Shown here piece after piece: positions 1 through 8,384 of a stretch of 16,819 bases of DNA. The notes below the pieces were generated by a model that was given only the letters and a program-made list of their open reading frames with translations, did not search any database and had not been told where the DNA came from. The number at the start of each line of letters is the position of its first letter. Positions within the stretch are counted from its first letter, which is position 1. Source of the stretch: Tannerellaceae bacterium (lineage in GTDB: Bacteria > Bacteroidota > Bacteroidia > Bacteroidales > Tannerellaceae); contig JAIRZN010000069.1 of assembly GCA_031267205.1 (NCBI GenBank), positions 1 through 16,819 of the forward strand, read 5' to 3'. A program made the translations under genes and the position numbers.

Positions 1-8
1 ACACAAGA

Positions 9-1320
9 GCCTCCCGACGCCGGATATAAGGAATAATCACTTGACGAAAGCTCAAATTTCCGCTGATTCGTTAAATTGTGTTTAGATAATTGCCTCCCGA
101 CGCCCGCGGCAAGGAAAAGTGTTAATACAAAAGCCTCCCGACGCCCGCGGCAAGGGAAAATGTTAAGACAAAAGCCTCCCGACGCTCTCGGCAAGGGAAA
201 ATGTTAATATAAAAGCCTCCCGACGCTCTCGGCAAGGGAAAATGTTAATATAAAAGCCTCCCGACGCTCTCGGCAAGGGAAAATGTTAATACAAAAGCTT
301 CCCGACGCCCGCGGCAGGGGAAAATGTTAATACAAAAGCTTCCCGACGGGCGAGAGAGGGAAGAATTTTTTAGCGAAAGCTTGCCGACGGGCGAAAGAGC
401 GAAGAATTTTTCCGCGAAAGCTTGCCGACGGGCGAAAGAGCGGAGATTTTTTTCGCGAAAGCTTGCCGACGAGCGAAAGGGCGAAGATTTTTTTAGCGAA
501 AGCTTGCCGACGAGCGAAAGGGCGAAGATTTTTTTAGCGAAAGCTTGCCGACGAGCGAGAGAGGGGAGAATTTTTTCGCGAAAGTCTCCCGACGAGCGTT
601 TGAGGGAAGAAATTTTTAGCGAAAGCTTCCCTCGCAGCGTTTGAGGGGAGAAATTTTTCGCGAAAGTCTCCCGACGAGCGTTTTAGGGAAGAATTTTTTC
701 GCGAAAGTCTCCCGACGAGCGTTTGAGGGGAGAAATTTTTCGCGAAAGTCTCCCGACGAGCGTTTTAGGGAAGAAATTTTTCGCGAAAGTCTCCCGACGG
801 GCGTTTTAGGGAAGAAATTTTTCGCGAAAGTCTCAAACGGAGCGTTTGAGGGGAGAAATTTTTCGCGAAAGCTTGCCGACGGGCGTTTTAGGGGAGAAAT
901 TTTTAGCGAAAGTCTCAAACGGAGCGTTTCAGGGGAGAATTTTTCCGCGAAAGCTTCCCGACGTGCGTTTTAGGGGAGAATTTTTTAGCGAAAGTCTCAA
1001 ACGCAGCGTTTCAGGGGAGAAATTTCTCGCGAAAGCTTCCCGACGAGCGTTTTAGGGGAGAAATTTCTCGCGAAAGCTTCAAACGGAGCGTTTCAGGGGA
1101 GAAATTTTTCGCGAAAGCTTCCCGAAGGGGAGAAAGAGGGAGGAATTTTTCCGTGAAAGCTTCCCGAAGGGGAGAAAGAGGGAGGAATTTTTCCGTGAAA
1201 GTTTCCCGAAGGGGAGAAAGAGGGAGGAATTTTTCCGCGAAAGCTTCCCGAAGGGGAGAAAGAGGGAAGAATTTTTTAGCGAAAGCTTGCCGACGGGCGA
1301 AGGAGGGAAGAATTTTTTAA
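9..1320. repeat. 41-bp tandem repeat array (about 32 units)
   Basis: Marking each unit at the first G of the motif GCTTCCCGACG, or its variants GCCTCCCGACG, GCTTGCCGACG, GTCTCCCGACG and GTCTCAAACG, gives starts at 92, 133, 174, 215, 256, 297, 338 and so on to 1117, with a constant 41-bp step. The last units start at 1117, 1159, 1201, 1243 and 1285, with a 42-bp step. Two degenerate units at 9 and 50 keep the register, so the array probably continues off the left edge. Units at 92-337 carry CGGCAAGGGAAAATGTTAAT. Later units carry a purine-rich stretch, an AATTTTT tract and GCGAAA before the next core. There are no unique spacers between units. The array ends 15 bp before the ABC ATPase start. 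The period and arrangement are seen directly; any function is unknown. Confidence 0.97.
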
Positions 1321-1335
1321 TGCTTAATATAATAT

Positions 1336-2073
1336 GTGATGAATGTGATAGAAATACAGGGACTTACGAAACGTTTTGGGGCGTTTACGGCTGTCGACGG
1401 GATAAGCTTCGATGTGGAGGCGGGGGAGATCTTCGGGTTCCTTGGCGCTAACGGGGCGGGCAAGACGACGGCTATGCGTATGCTTTGCGGATTGTCGACG
1501 CCGACGTCGGGCAGGGCGCGTGTGGCGGGCTTCGACGTGTACAGGCGGCAGGAGGAGATAAAGAGGCGTATCGGCTATATGAGCCAGAGGTTTTCGCTTT
1601 ACGGCGACCTGCGCGTGTGGGAAAACGTGCGCCTTTTCGGCGGCATTTACGGCTTGCACGGGAAACGTCTGGCCGAGAAGGGCTGCGAGCTGCTCGAAAC
1701 GCTTGACATGGCGGGCGAGCGCAATACGTTGGTCGACGCGCTGCCGCTTGGCTGGAAGCAGAAGCTGGCGTTCTCCGTCGCCATCATCCACGACCCGCAG
1801 ATAGTCTTCCTCGACGAGCCGACGGGGGGCGTCGACCCGGTGACAAGGCGGCGTTTCTGGGAGCTGATATACCAGGCCTCGGCGCGCGGGATAACCGTCT
1901 TCGTAACCACGCACTACATGGACGAGGCGGAGTACTGCGGCCGCGTCTCGGTAATGGTCGACGGCCGCCTTGAGGCCATCGGCAAACCCTCGTCGCTCAA
2001 GGCCGCGTACCGTGCGGCGGACATGAACGAAGTCTTCCACGCCCTGGCGCGCAAGGCGAAACGTAACGATTAA
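1336..2073 (+). CDS. ABC-2 type exporter, ATP-binding subunit (YbhF/CcmA-like)
   Basis: This is a 245-residue cytoplasmic ATPase expected to power the two membrane proteins encoded just downstream. It has Walker A GANGAGKT at residues 37-44, a Q-loop glutamine at 84, a degenerate signature LGWKQKL at 138-144, Walker B IVFLDE at 156-161, the D-loop GGVDP, and the switch histidine H193. The LGWKQ form of the signature in place of LSGGQ is typical of YbhF/drug-export type ATPases that pair with ABC-2 permeases. The length is normal for a single nucleotide-binding domain. The start is either GTG at 1336 or ATG at 1339; the ATG is at least as likely, and there is no clear ribosome-binding site. 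A 22-bp gap separates it from the first permease. The substrate cannot be told from sequence. Confidence 0.95.
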   Translation: MMNVIEIQGLTKRFGAFTAVDGISFDVEAGEIFGFLGANGAGKTTAMRMLCGLSTPTSGRARVAGFDVYRRQEEIKRRIGYMSQRFSLYGDLRVWENVRLFGGIYGLHGKRLAEKGCELLETLDMAGERNTLVDALPLGWKQKLAFSVAIIHDPQIVFLDEPTGGVDPVTRRRFWELIYQASARGITVFVTTHYMDEAEYCGRVSVMVDGRLEAIGKPSSLKAAYRAADMNEVFHALARKAKRND

Positions 2074-2095
2074 TCACACTTTATACAACAATCCG

Positions 2096-3157
2096 ATGAA
2101 GCAATTCTTGCCTTTCCTGAGAAAAGAGTTCTACCATATCTCGCGGGATATGCGAACGATGCTAATACTGCTGCTTATGCCCGTTATACTGGTGATACTG
2201 TTCGGCTACGCCATAACGACGGAGATAAAACGCTCGCCGGTGGCCATACTCGACGGCCGCCGCGACGATGTCACCTCGCGGCTGACCGAGCGCATACGTT
2301 CGAGCGAGTACTTCAGCATACACAAGGCTGTGGGCAGCATGGACGAGGTGCAGGAGCTATTCCGCCGCGGCAGCATCAAGCTCGCCATAGTCTTCGCCAC
2401 CGGCGACGCGGGCGCGAGCATCCTCGCCGATTCGACCGATCCCAACGAGGCTACGGCGCTGATGCAGTACGCCACGGCCATACTCGCGTCGCAGGCCGAG
2501 GCCGTCGGCAAGGCAGGCGTCGTACCCGAAGCGATGCTGCTGTACAATCCGCAGATGAAGGGCGCGTATAACTTCGTGCCCGGCGTGATGGGGCTTATAC
2601 TGATACTGATATGCTCGCTGATGACGTCCGTCGGCATCGTTAAGGAGAAGGAATCGGGCACGATGGAGGTGCTGCTCGTCTCGCCGTTGCGGCCGCTTTA
2701 CATCATACTCGCGAAGGCGACGCCTTACCTTCTTATCAGCATGGTCAATATCGCCACGATATTGTTGCTGTCGCGGTATATGCTCGACGTGCCTGTGCGC
2801 GGGAGCGTCGCGCTGCTTGTCGCCCTCTCGACGCTCTACGTGCTGGTTGCGCTATGTCTCGGACTGCTCATATCGACCATCGTCGACAGTCAGCAAGCCG
2901 CGATGCTCATCAGCGGCGTAGCCTTGATGCTACCGGTGATACTGCTGAGCGGGATGATCTTCCCCGTTGAGAATATGCCCTGGATACTGCGGCGCCTGTC
3001 GGACATCGTCCCCGCCAAATGGTATATATCCGCCGTGAAGGACGTCATGATCAAGGGACTTGGCTACGGAGCCGTGCTTAAGGAGGCCGGCATACTGATT
3101 GTCATGGCCGTCGCCCTGACGGCGATTAGTGTGAAACGCTTCAAGATACGGTTATGA
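2096..3157 (+). CDS. ABC-2 type exporter permease 1 (YbhS/YbhR-like)
   Basis: This 353-residue inner-membrane protein is the first of two permeases in the exporter. It has one hydrophobic segment near residues 21-40, an extracytoplasmic domain of roughly 120 residues, and then a cluster of about five hydrophobic segments from 160 to 345. The conserved ABC-2 motif VGIVKEKESGTMEVLLVSPL lies at 179-198, just after the second membrane segment, and probably contacts the ATPase. The overall plan matches the long ABC-2 permeases of the YhhJ/YbhS family, which usually work with a HlyD-type periplasmic adaptor and an outer-membrane channel. No such genes lie downstream. Its TGA stop overlaps the ATG of the next gene (ATGA), which suggests translational coupling. 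Confidence 0.93.
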   Translation: MKQFLPFLRKEFYHISRDMRTMLILLLMPVILVILFGYAITTEIKRSPVAILDGRRDDVTSRLTERIRSSEYFSIHKAVGSMDEVQELFRRGSIKLAIVFATGDAGASILADSTDPNEATALMQYATAILASQAEAVGKAGVVPEAMLLYNPQMKGAYNFVPGVMGLILILICSLMTSVGIVKEKESGTMEVLLVSPLRPLYIILAKATPYLLISMVNIATILLLSRYMLDVPVRGSVALLVALSTLYVLVALCLGLLISTIVDSQQAAMLISGVALMLPVILLSGMIFPVENMPWILRRLSDIVPAKWYISAVKDVMIKGLGYGAVLKEAGILIVMAVALTAISVKRFKIRL

Positions 3158-4254
3158 TAAGGACATTGATATATCTCGTAGAGAAGGAATTTAAACAGAT
3201 AAGCCGCGACCGCTTCCTGCCGAAGATCATCTTCGCCCTGCCCGTCCTGCAGTTGCTCATACTCCCGTTCGCCGCCGACTTCGAGATGCGCAACATCAAC
3301 CTCGGAGTAGTAGACCGCGACCGTTCGGCCTGTTCGCAGAGGTTAGTCGACAAGGTAGTCGCTTCCGGCTACTTCCGCCTGACGGACATTTCGACGCGCT
3401 ACGACGAAGGCCTGTCGTCGGTCGAGAGCAACAAATCAGACCTGCTCCTCGAAATCCCCGCCGGCTTCGAGCAGCATCTATTGCGCAAGGAGACCGCCCC
3501 CGTGCTGATAGCCGCCAACGCCATCAACGGCACAAAAGGCGGCCTGAGCAGCTCGTACCTGAACGCCATCATCAGCGACTTCAACAGCGAGATAATGCAA
3601 TCGCCTGCGGCAGTCGCTACGGGCGGGATAAGCTATACGCACCTGTTCAACCAGAGCCTGAACTATAAGAACTACATGGTTCCGGGGATAATAGTGTTCC
3701 TGCTGACGATAGTCGGCGGCTTCTTTTCGGCGTTGAACATAGTCAGCGAGAAGGAGAAAGGGACGATAGAGCAGATTAACGTCGCCCCCGTGCCGAAGGC
3801 CCTGTTCCTGTTGTCGAAGCTTGTTCCGTTCTGGATAATCGGGCTGATACTGCTTAGCTTTAGCGCGGCGATAGCCTGGTTGGTGTACGGACTGACGCCG
3901 GTCGGCAGCTTCGGCGTGATATACCTGTTTGCCGCCGTTTACCTTATTGCCTTTACCGGCTTCGGCTTGGCAATATCGTCCATATCCTCCAACCGCCAGC
4001 AAGCGATGTTCACCACATTCTTTTTCCTGATCATCTTTGCGCTTATGAGCGGGCTGTTCACGCCGATAAACAGCATGCCCGAATGGGCGCAACGGATTAC
4101 GATGTTCAATCCGTTGCGCTACTTTGTAGAGGTGATGCGAATGGTTTATTTAAAGGGAAGCGGGCTGGCCGACTTGGAGACGCACTTCATTGCAGTCTGC
4201 CTGTTCGCCGTAGCGTTCAACGCCCTGGCCATAGCCGGCTACCGCAAGCGTTAG
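3154..4254 (+). CDS. ABC-2 type exporter permease 2 (YbhR/YbhS-like)
   Basis: This 366-residue inner-membrane protein is the second permease of the exporter and resembles the upstream permease in plan. It has an N-terminal membrane segment near residues 23-42, a large extracytoplasmic domain to about 170, and C-terminal hydrophobic segments at roughly 176-197, 217-245, 252-275, 284-304 and 343-362. The ABC-2 motif SEKEKGTIEQINVAPVP is at 198-214. The two permeases probably form a heterodimer driven by the ATPase encoded at 1336. The start overlaps the previous stop by 4 bp. The stop codon lies only 5 bp from the end of the convergent gcvP, leaving no room for an ordinary terminator. Confidence 0.93.
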   Translation: MIRTLIYLVEKEFKQISRDRFLPKIIFALPVLQLLILPFAADFEMRNINLGVVDRDRSACSQRLVDKVVASGYFRLTDISTRYDEGLSSVESNKSDLLLEIPAGFEQHLLRKETAPVLIAANAINGTKGGLSSSYLNAIISDFNSEIMQSPAAVATGGISYTHLFNQSLNYKNYMVPGIIVFLLTIVGGFFSALNIVSEKEKGTIEQINVAPVPKALFLLSKLVPFWIIGLILLSFSAAIAWLVYGLTPVGSFGVIYLFAAVYLIAFTGFGLAISSISSNRQQAMFTTFFFLIIFALMSGLFTPINSMPEWAQRITMFNPLRYFVEVMRMVYLKGSGLADLETHFIAVCLFAVAFNALAIAGYRKR

Positions 4255-4259
4255 AGGCG

Positions 4260-7082
4260 TTAAGGCAGGCGGTTCACGAGGTTACGGTCGCCGTATCCAT
4301 TGTCGACGCGAGCCACGTTAACCCAGAACTTGGCCTCGTGTAGCCAGTCTAAGGGGAAGGCAGCCTTCTCGCGCGAGTAGGCATGTCGCCAGTCGTCGGC
4401 CGTCGCTTCATATTCGGGGTGCGGGGCGTTCTTCAGCACGTTATCGTCTTTGGACGCCGTGCCGTCCTCCACCTCCCGTATTTCATTCATGATGCAGTCC
4501 ATCACTTCCGCGAAGCGGTCGAGTTCGGCCTTACTTTCGCTCTCGGTAGGTTCAATCATAAGCGTACCGTGAACGGGGAAGGATAGGGTAGGAGCGTGGT
4601 AGCCGAAATCCATCAAGCGTTTGGCGATATCGCCTTCGTCGATACCGGAACGCTCCTTTATGTTGCGGCATTCGAGTATAAGCTCATGCCCGACCCTGCC
4701 GGTAGTCCCGGTATAAACGATGCCGTAGGTATCCTTGAGCTTCGCCGCCAGGTAATTGGCATTAAGGATAGCAATCCGCGTAGCCTCCGTCAGCCCCTCG
4801 GCTCCCAGCAGGCGTATGTACGCATATGTGATGGAGAGTATGCCCGCGCTTCCGAAAGGAGCAGCCGCGACAGGGTTCGCCGCCAGGAAAGGCGACAAGT
4901 GATCAGCGACGCATATAGGCCCTACGCCCGGCCCGCCCCCGCCATGAGGCGATGCGAAGGTCTTGTGCAGGTTAAGATGGCATACGTCGGCCCCGATGAT
5001 GCCAGGGTGAGTCAATCCGACCTGTGCGTTCATGTTCGCGCCATCCAAGTAAACCTGCCCGCCGCAGTCGTGCACGATGCGGCACATTTCCCGAATATCA
5101 GCCTCGAATATCCCATGCGTAGAGGGATAAGTAATCATTGTAGCCGCCAGGTTGTCGCGGTTGGCTTCAGCCTTTTCGCGGAAGTCGAGGAGGTCGATGT
5201 TACCGTTGACGTCAGTCTTCACCGTCACGGTAGAGTATCCGCACTGCATGGCGCTCGCCGGATTAGTACCGTGCGCCGAAGCCGGCAGCAGGACGATATT
5301 GCGGCCGCCCTGTCCGATACTTTCCAGGAAAGAGCGTATTGTACGGAGGCCAGCGTATTCGCCCGCAGCCCCTGAGTTAGGTTGTAAGCTGACGGCCTTC
5401 AGTCCGGTGATTTCTGCGAGGTAGGCCGACAGGTTCCCGATCATCTCCATGTATCCTTCGGTCTGTTCTTCGGGCGCGTAAGGATGTATGTTCTGGAACT
5501 GAGGATTGCTCAGGGCGAACAGTTCGGAGGCAGCGTTCAGCTTCATTGTGCACGAGCCGAGGGAGATCATGGAGTGCGTCAGCGAAATATCCTTGCGCCC
5601 CAGGCGTGTGATGTAGCGCATCAGTTCGGTTTCCGTATGATACTTCTTGAAGACATCCTGCTTGAGGAAGTCGGACGTGCGGATGAATTTGCTGTCGAAG
5701 CATATCTGCTGCGATATTATTTCGCAGTTCAGCGTATAGTCCTTCCCCGCCGCGCCTGCGAATATATAAAGCAGCACGCCTATATCGGTCGGCAAGGTAG
5801 TCTCGTCGATACTTATCCCTACCTGCCCCGCATCGAAATAACGCAGGTTCACTTTGCACTCCAAGGCAATCTCGCGAAGCGCATCCACCGACACGCACGC
5901 CGGCAGCTCCACCTTAAGAGTGTCGAAGAAGTCTTTATTCAACTGCCGGTATCCGAGCTTAGTTAACTCGCCCGACAGGAATCCGGCGTAAGAGTGTATG
6001 CGGCGCGCGATGTTGCGCAAACCGTCGGCCCCGTGGTACACGGCGTAGAAGCCCGACATGGAGGCGAGCAAGGCCTGGGCGGTGCATATGTTGGAGGTAG
6101 CCTTCTCGCGCTTGATATGCTGTTCACGTGTTTGCAGCGCGAGGCGGTAGGCGGGATGTCCGTAAGCGTCTTTGGAGATACCGATGATACGCCCGGGTAT
6201 GGCCCTCTTATAATCATTCAAGGCAGCCATATACGCTGCCGAAGGTCCGCCGTAGAACATAGGGATACCGAAGCGTTGAGCCGAGCCAAACACTACATCG
6301 GCTCCCCATTCCCCCGGAGGGGTCAGGATGACAAGGCTCAGCAAGTCGGCAGCCACAGCTACGCGGACGCCTGCGGTTTTAGCGCGCTCAATAAAGCTGC
6401 GGTAGTCTTCTACCGAGCCGTTGGCGTCGGGATACTGCACGATGGCTCCGAACAACAACAGGTCGTCCTCAAAGGCGAACGTTTTATAGTCGCCCGTGAC
6501 CACACGTATCCCCTGCGGGATCATCCGTGTATTTATTACGGCTAAAGTGGAGGCGAAGACGTTGTTGTCGACGAATAATACGTTAGCGCCGGCCTTAACC
6601 TGTTCGCGGCTGCGCGTCCCGTAGAGCATAGTAGCCGATTCGGCTCCGGCGGTAGCTTCATCTAAGAGCGAGCAGTTAGTTAGCGGCATACCTGTCAACT
6701 CGCAGACGACGGTCTGGTAATTAAGCAGAGCCTCAAGGCGTCCCTGCGATACCTCCGCCTGGTAAGGGGTGTAGGAGGTGTACCAAACGGGATTTTCCAA
6801 CACATTGCGCTGTACGGGAGCGGGGCATACGGTATCGTACCAGCCCATACCTATGTAGGAGGTGAATACCTGGTTCTTTGATGCGAGTTCGGCTATGTGT
6901 TCGGCGTACTCCCGTTCCGTCATAGGTTCGGGTAAGTTAAGCGTTTCGTTCAACCGGATGTCACTTGGGATGGTTTGGTCAATCAGCAGGTCTAATGACT
7001 CTGTGCCGATCGTCTGCAGCATGGAAGGGATGTCTTCAACTGCGATGCCTGCATGGCGGTTAATAAACTTATTTGTGTCCAT
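4260..7082 (-). CDS. gcvP: Glycine dehydrogenase (aminomethyl-transferring), P protein of the glycine cleavage system
   Basis: This is a 940-residue single-chain P protein. It decarboxylates glycine with pyridoxal phosphate and passes the aminomethyl group to the lipoyl arm of the H protein. The length matches the fused form (E. coli is 957 residues), with an N-terminal half that includes TSYIGMGWYDT and a C-terminal catalytic half. The PLP-binding lysine is K707 in HLNLHKTF, followed by the glycine-rich PHGGGGPGVGP loop. Other conserved stretches are SCTMKLNA and PASAHGTNPASA. It is the last gene of a four-gene minus-strand operon, 6 bp after the MBL-fold gene. gcvT, gcvH and lpd are not in the window. 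No glycine riboswitch is visible, which fits its position inside an operon. Confidence 0.98.
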   Translation of the reverse strand: MDTNKFINRHAGIAVEDIPSMLQTIGTESLDLLIDQTIPSDIRLNETLNLPEPMTEREYAEHIAELASKNQVFTSYIGMGWYDTVCPAPVQRNVLENPVWYTSYTPYQAEVSQGRLEALLNYQTVVCELTGMPLTNCSLLDEATAGAESATMLYGTRSREQVKAGANVLFVDNNVFASTLAVINTRMIPQGIRVVTGDYKTFAFEDDLLLFGAIVQYPDANGSVEDYRSFIERAKTAGVRVAVAADLLSLVILTPPGEWGADVVFGSAQRFGIPMFYGGPSAAYMAALNDYKRAIPGRIIGISKDAYGHPAYRLALQTREQHIKREKATSNICTAQALLASMSGFYAVYHGADGLRNIARRIHSYAGFLSGELTKLGYRQLNKDFFDTLKVELPACVSVDALREIALECKVNLRYFDAGQVGISIDETTLPTDIGVLLYIFAGAAGKDYTLNCEIISQQICFDSKFIRTSDFLKQDVFKKYHTETELMRYITRLGRKDISLTHSMISLGSCTMKLNAASELFALSNPQFQNIHPYAPEEQTEGYMEMIGNLSAYLAEITGLKAVSLQPNSGAAGEYAGLRTIRSFLESIGQGGRNIVLLPASAHGTNPASAMQCGYSTVTVKTDVNGNIDLLDFREKAEANRDNLAATMITYPSTHGIFEADIREMCRIVHDCGGQVYLDGANMNAQVGLTHPGIIGADVCHLNLHKTFASPHGGGGPGVGPICVADHLSPFLAANPVAAAPFGSAGILSITYAYIRLLGAEGLTEATRIAILNANYLAAKLKDTYGIVYTGTTGRVGHELILECRNIKERSGIDEGDIAKRLMDFGYHAPTLSFPVHGTLMIEPTESESKAELDRFAEVMDCIMNEIREVEDGTASKDDNVLKNAPHPEYEATADDWRHAYSREKAAFPLDWLHEAKFWVNVARVDNGYGDRNLVNRLP

Positions 7083-7088
7083 AGTAAA

Positions 7089-7727
7089 TTATAAAAAAGG
7101 ATTATTCAGACTTTCGGCTATCACGTTAGTGGCCGGCCCGTGTCCGGGGTACAGGATTGTTTCATCAGGGAGCGAGAGTATCTTGTCCTTTATCGCGGCG
7201 ACGAGTACGTCGTGATTGCCTCCCCACAGGTCGGTACGCCCTATGCTTCCGTTAAAAATGGCGTCTCCTACGATGGCGAAGCCATCTTTTTTGCTATAAA
7301 ATATAAGGCTGCCGGGGGAGTGGCCCGGTACTAAGCGTGCGATGAGTTCGGAGTTGCCGAACGGGATGGCTTCGTTTCCTACGATATACTTTCCGACAGG
7401 GATTGTCCGTACTTTGTCCTGAATCCCGAACAACTTCGCCTGCTCCTGTGAAGAGGGGAGTGTTTCCGCGTCGGCTTTATGAGCCTCAGGCTTCAGTCCG
7501 TATGTTCTATTGATAAATTCGTTCCCGAAGACATGATCCAGGTGCAGATGCGTGCAAAGCAGGTGTGTCAGCGTCAGTTTATTGGCGATGATGTAGTCGC
7601 TTAGCTCCAATTCTTCTTCCTTACGGAAGCAGCCGCAGTCAATCAACACGGCTTGGCGTGTCTCATCGTGTAACAAGTAGGTATTGACGGAAAAATAGTT
7701 AAATTCAAAAGCTTTTACAGTTATCAT
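7089..7727 (-). CDS. MBL-fold metallo-hydrolase (glyoxalase II-like)
   Basis: This is a 212-residue cytoplasmic protein of the metallo-beta-lactamase superfamily, closest in look to the short hydroxyacylglutathione hydrolase-like (YcbL/GloB2-like) group. Metal ligands visible are the THLHLDH motif (H60, H62, D64, H65), H136 in VPGHSPGS, D155 in VGDAIFNGSIGRTD and H196 in LYPGHGP. These would hold two zinc or iron ions. The protein lacks the longer C-terminal substrate-binding domain of classical glyoxalase II, so the substrate may be another thioester or ester. Its ATG overlaps the stop of rsmG by 4 bp, and gcvP follows after 6 bp. The fold is certain; the exact reaction is inferred. Confidence 0.93.
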   Translation of the reverse strand: MITVKAFEFNYFSVNTYLLHDETRQAVLIDCGCFRKEEELELSDYIIANKLTLTHLLCTHLHLDHVFGNEFINRTYGLKPEAHKADAETLPSSQEQAKLFGIQDKVRTIPVGKYIVGNEAIPFGNSELIARLVPGHSPGSLIFYSKKDGFAIVGDAIFNGSIGRTDLWGGNHDVLVAAIKDKILSLPDETILYPGHGPATNVIAESLNNPFL

Positions 7728-8371
7728 AGTGGTATATACACAACTTTTTTTGATTTAAAATAGGGCTCTTTAAAATACATACTTAGTTCAACACTGACGG
7801 CTTTTTTCCGGAACGGCAGTATCTCGTGTTCAATCTCCCCGCCTTTGAGGCATATCAACCCGTTGGGAAGAGCGTTTTGCTGTTGCTTCTTGATCTTCCC
7901 TGCGGCTGCCTTTACCAGGCCGTCCAACGGCATGACGGCGCGGCTGACTACGAAGTCAAACTGTTGCTTCTCGTCCTCCGCCCGCCCGTGCCGGAAACTT
8001 ACGTTGGACAGGCCGACGGCTTCTGCTACGGCCTGCCCAACTTTTATTTTCTTGCCGGTTGCGTCTACCAGGTGAAAGCGCACGTTCGGAAAGAATATGG
8101 CTAACGGTATACCCGGAAATCCTCCTCCCGTACCAAGGTCCATTACGCTGGTGTCGTCCTTAAACTTCAGCATGCGGACTATCCCCAACGAATGTAGCAC
8201 ATGGTGAAGGTATAGGTTTTCAATATCCTTACGTGAAATGACATTGACCTTCGAGTTCCAGTCGGCATACAGTTCATAGAGGGCGGCGAGCTGTTCCTTT
8301 TGCCCCTCGTTGAGTTCGGGAAACTCGCCTTCCATGATAGACCTTTGATAATCGGGAGTAGATTGTTCCAT
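7724..8371 (-). CDS. rsmG: 16S rRNA (guanine-N7)-methyltransferase RsmG (GidB)
   Basis: This SAM-dependent enzyme methylates N7 of G527 (E. coli numbering) in 16S rRNA; its loss is known to give low-level streptomycin resistance in other bacteria. With the start at ATG 8371 the product is 215 residues. It carries the GidB signature WNSKVNVISRKD near 38-49 and the SAM-binding motif MDLGTGGGFPG at 77-87. An in-frame TTG at 8398 would extend it by nine residues and overlap the upstream gene, but the extension is not expected in the family. An ATG at 8335 gives an N-terminus even closer to related proteins and cannot be excluded. The stop overlaps the MBL gene start by 4 bp. Confidence 0.95.
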   Translation of the reverse strand: MEQSTPDYQRSIMEGEFPELNEGQKEQLAALYELYADWNSKVNVISRKDIENLYLHHVLHSLGIVRMLKFKDDTSVMDLGTGGGFPGIPLAIFFPNVRFHLVDATGKKIKVGQAVAEAVGLSNVSFRHGRAEDEKQQFDFVVSRAVMPLDGLVKAAAGKIKKQQQNALPNGLICLKGGEIEHEILPFRKKAVSVELSMYFKEPYFKSKKVVYIPL

Positions 8372-8384
8372 TATATTAATTATG

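Noticed and set aside
324..1055. Open frames of 69-110 codons in the left array, including a minus-strand frame at 616-918
   Set aside because: They overlap one another in different frames and strands and simply track the 41-bp repeat. No start signals or protein family are seen. Kept only as a low-interest finding.
9..1320. CRISPR array
   Set aside because: Units are directly adjacent 41-42 bp copies with no unique spacers, and no cas gene is present.
1324..2040. A 238-codon minus-strand frame across the ABC ATPase
   Set aside because: It is antisense to a gene with complete ATPase motifs and shows no family features of its own.
4596..6545. Plus-strand frames of up to 259 codons across gcvP
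   Set aside because: These are shadows of the GC-rich gcvP coding strand, with no recognisable protein content.
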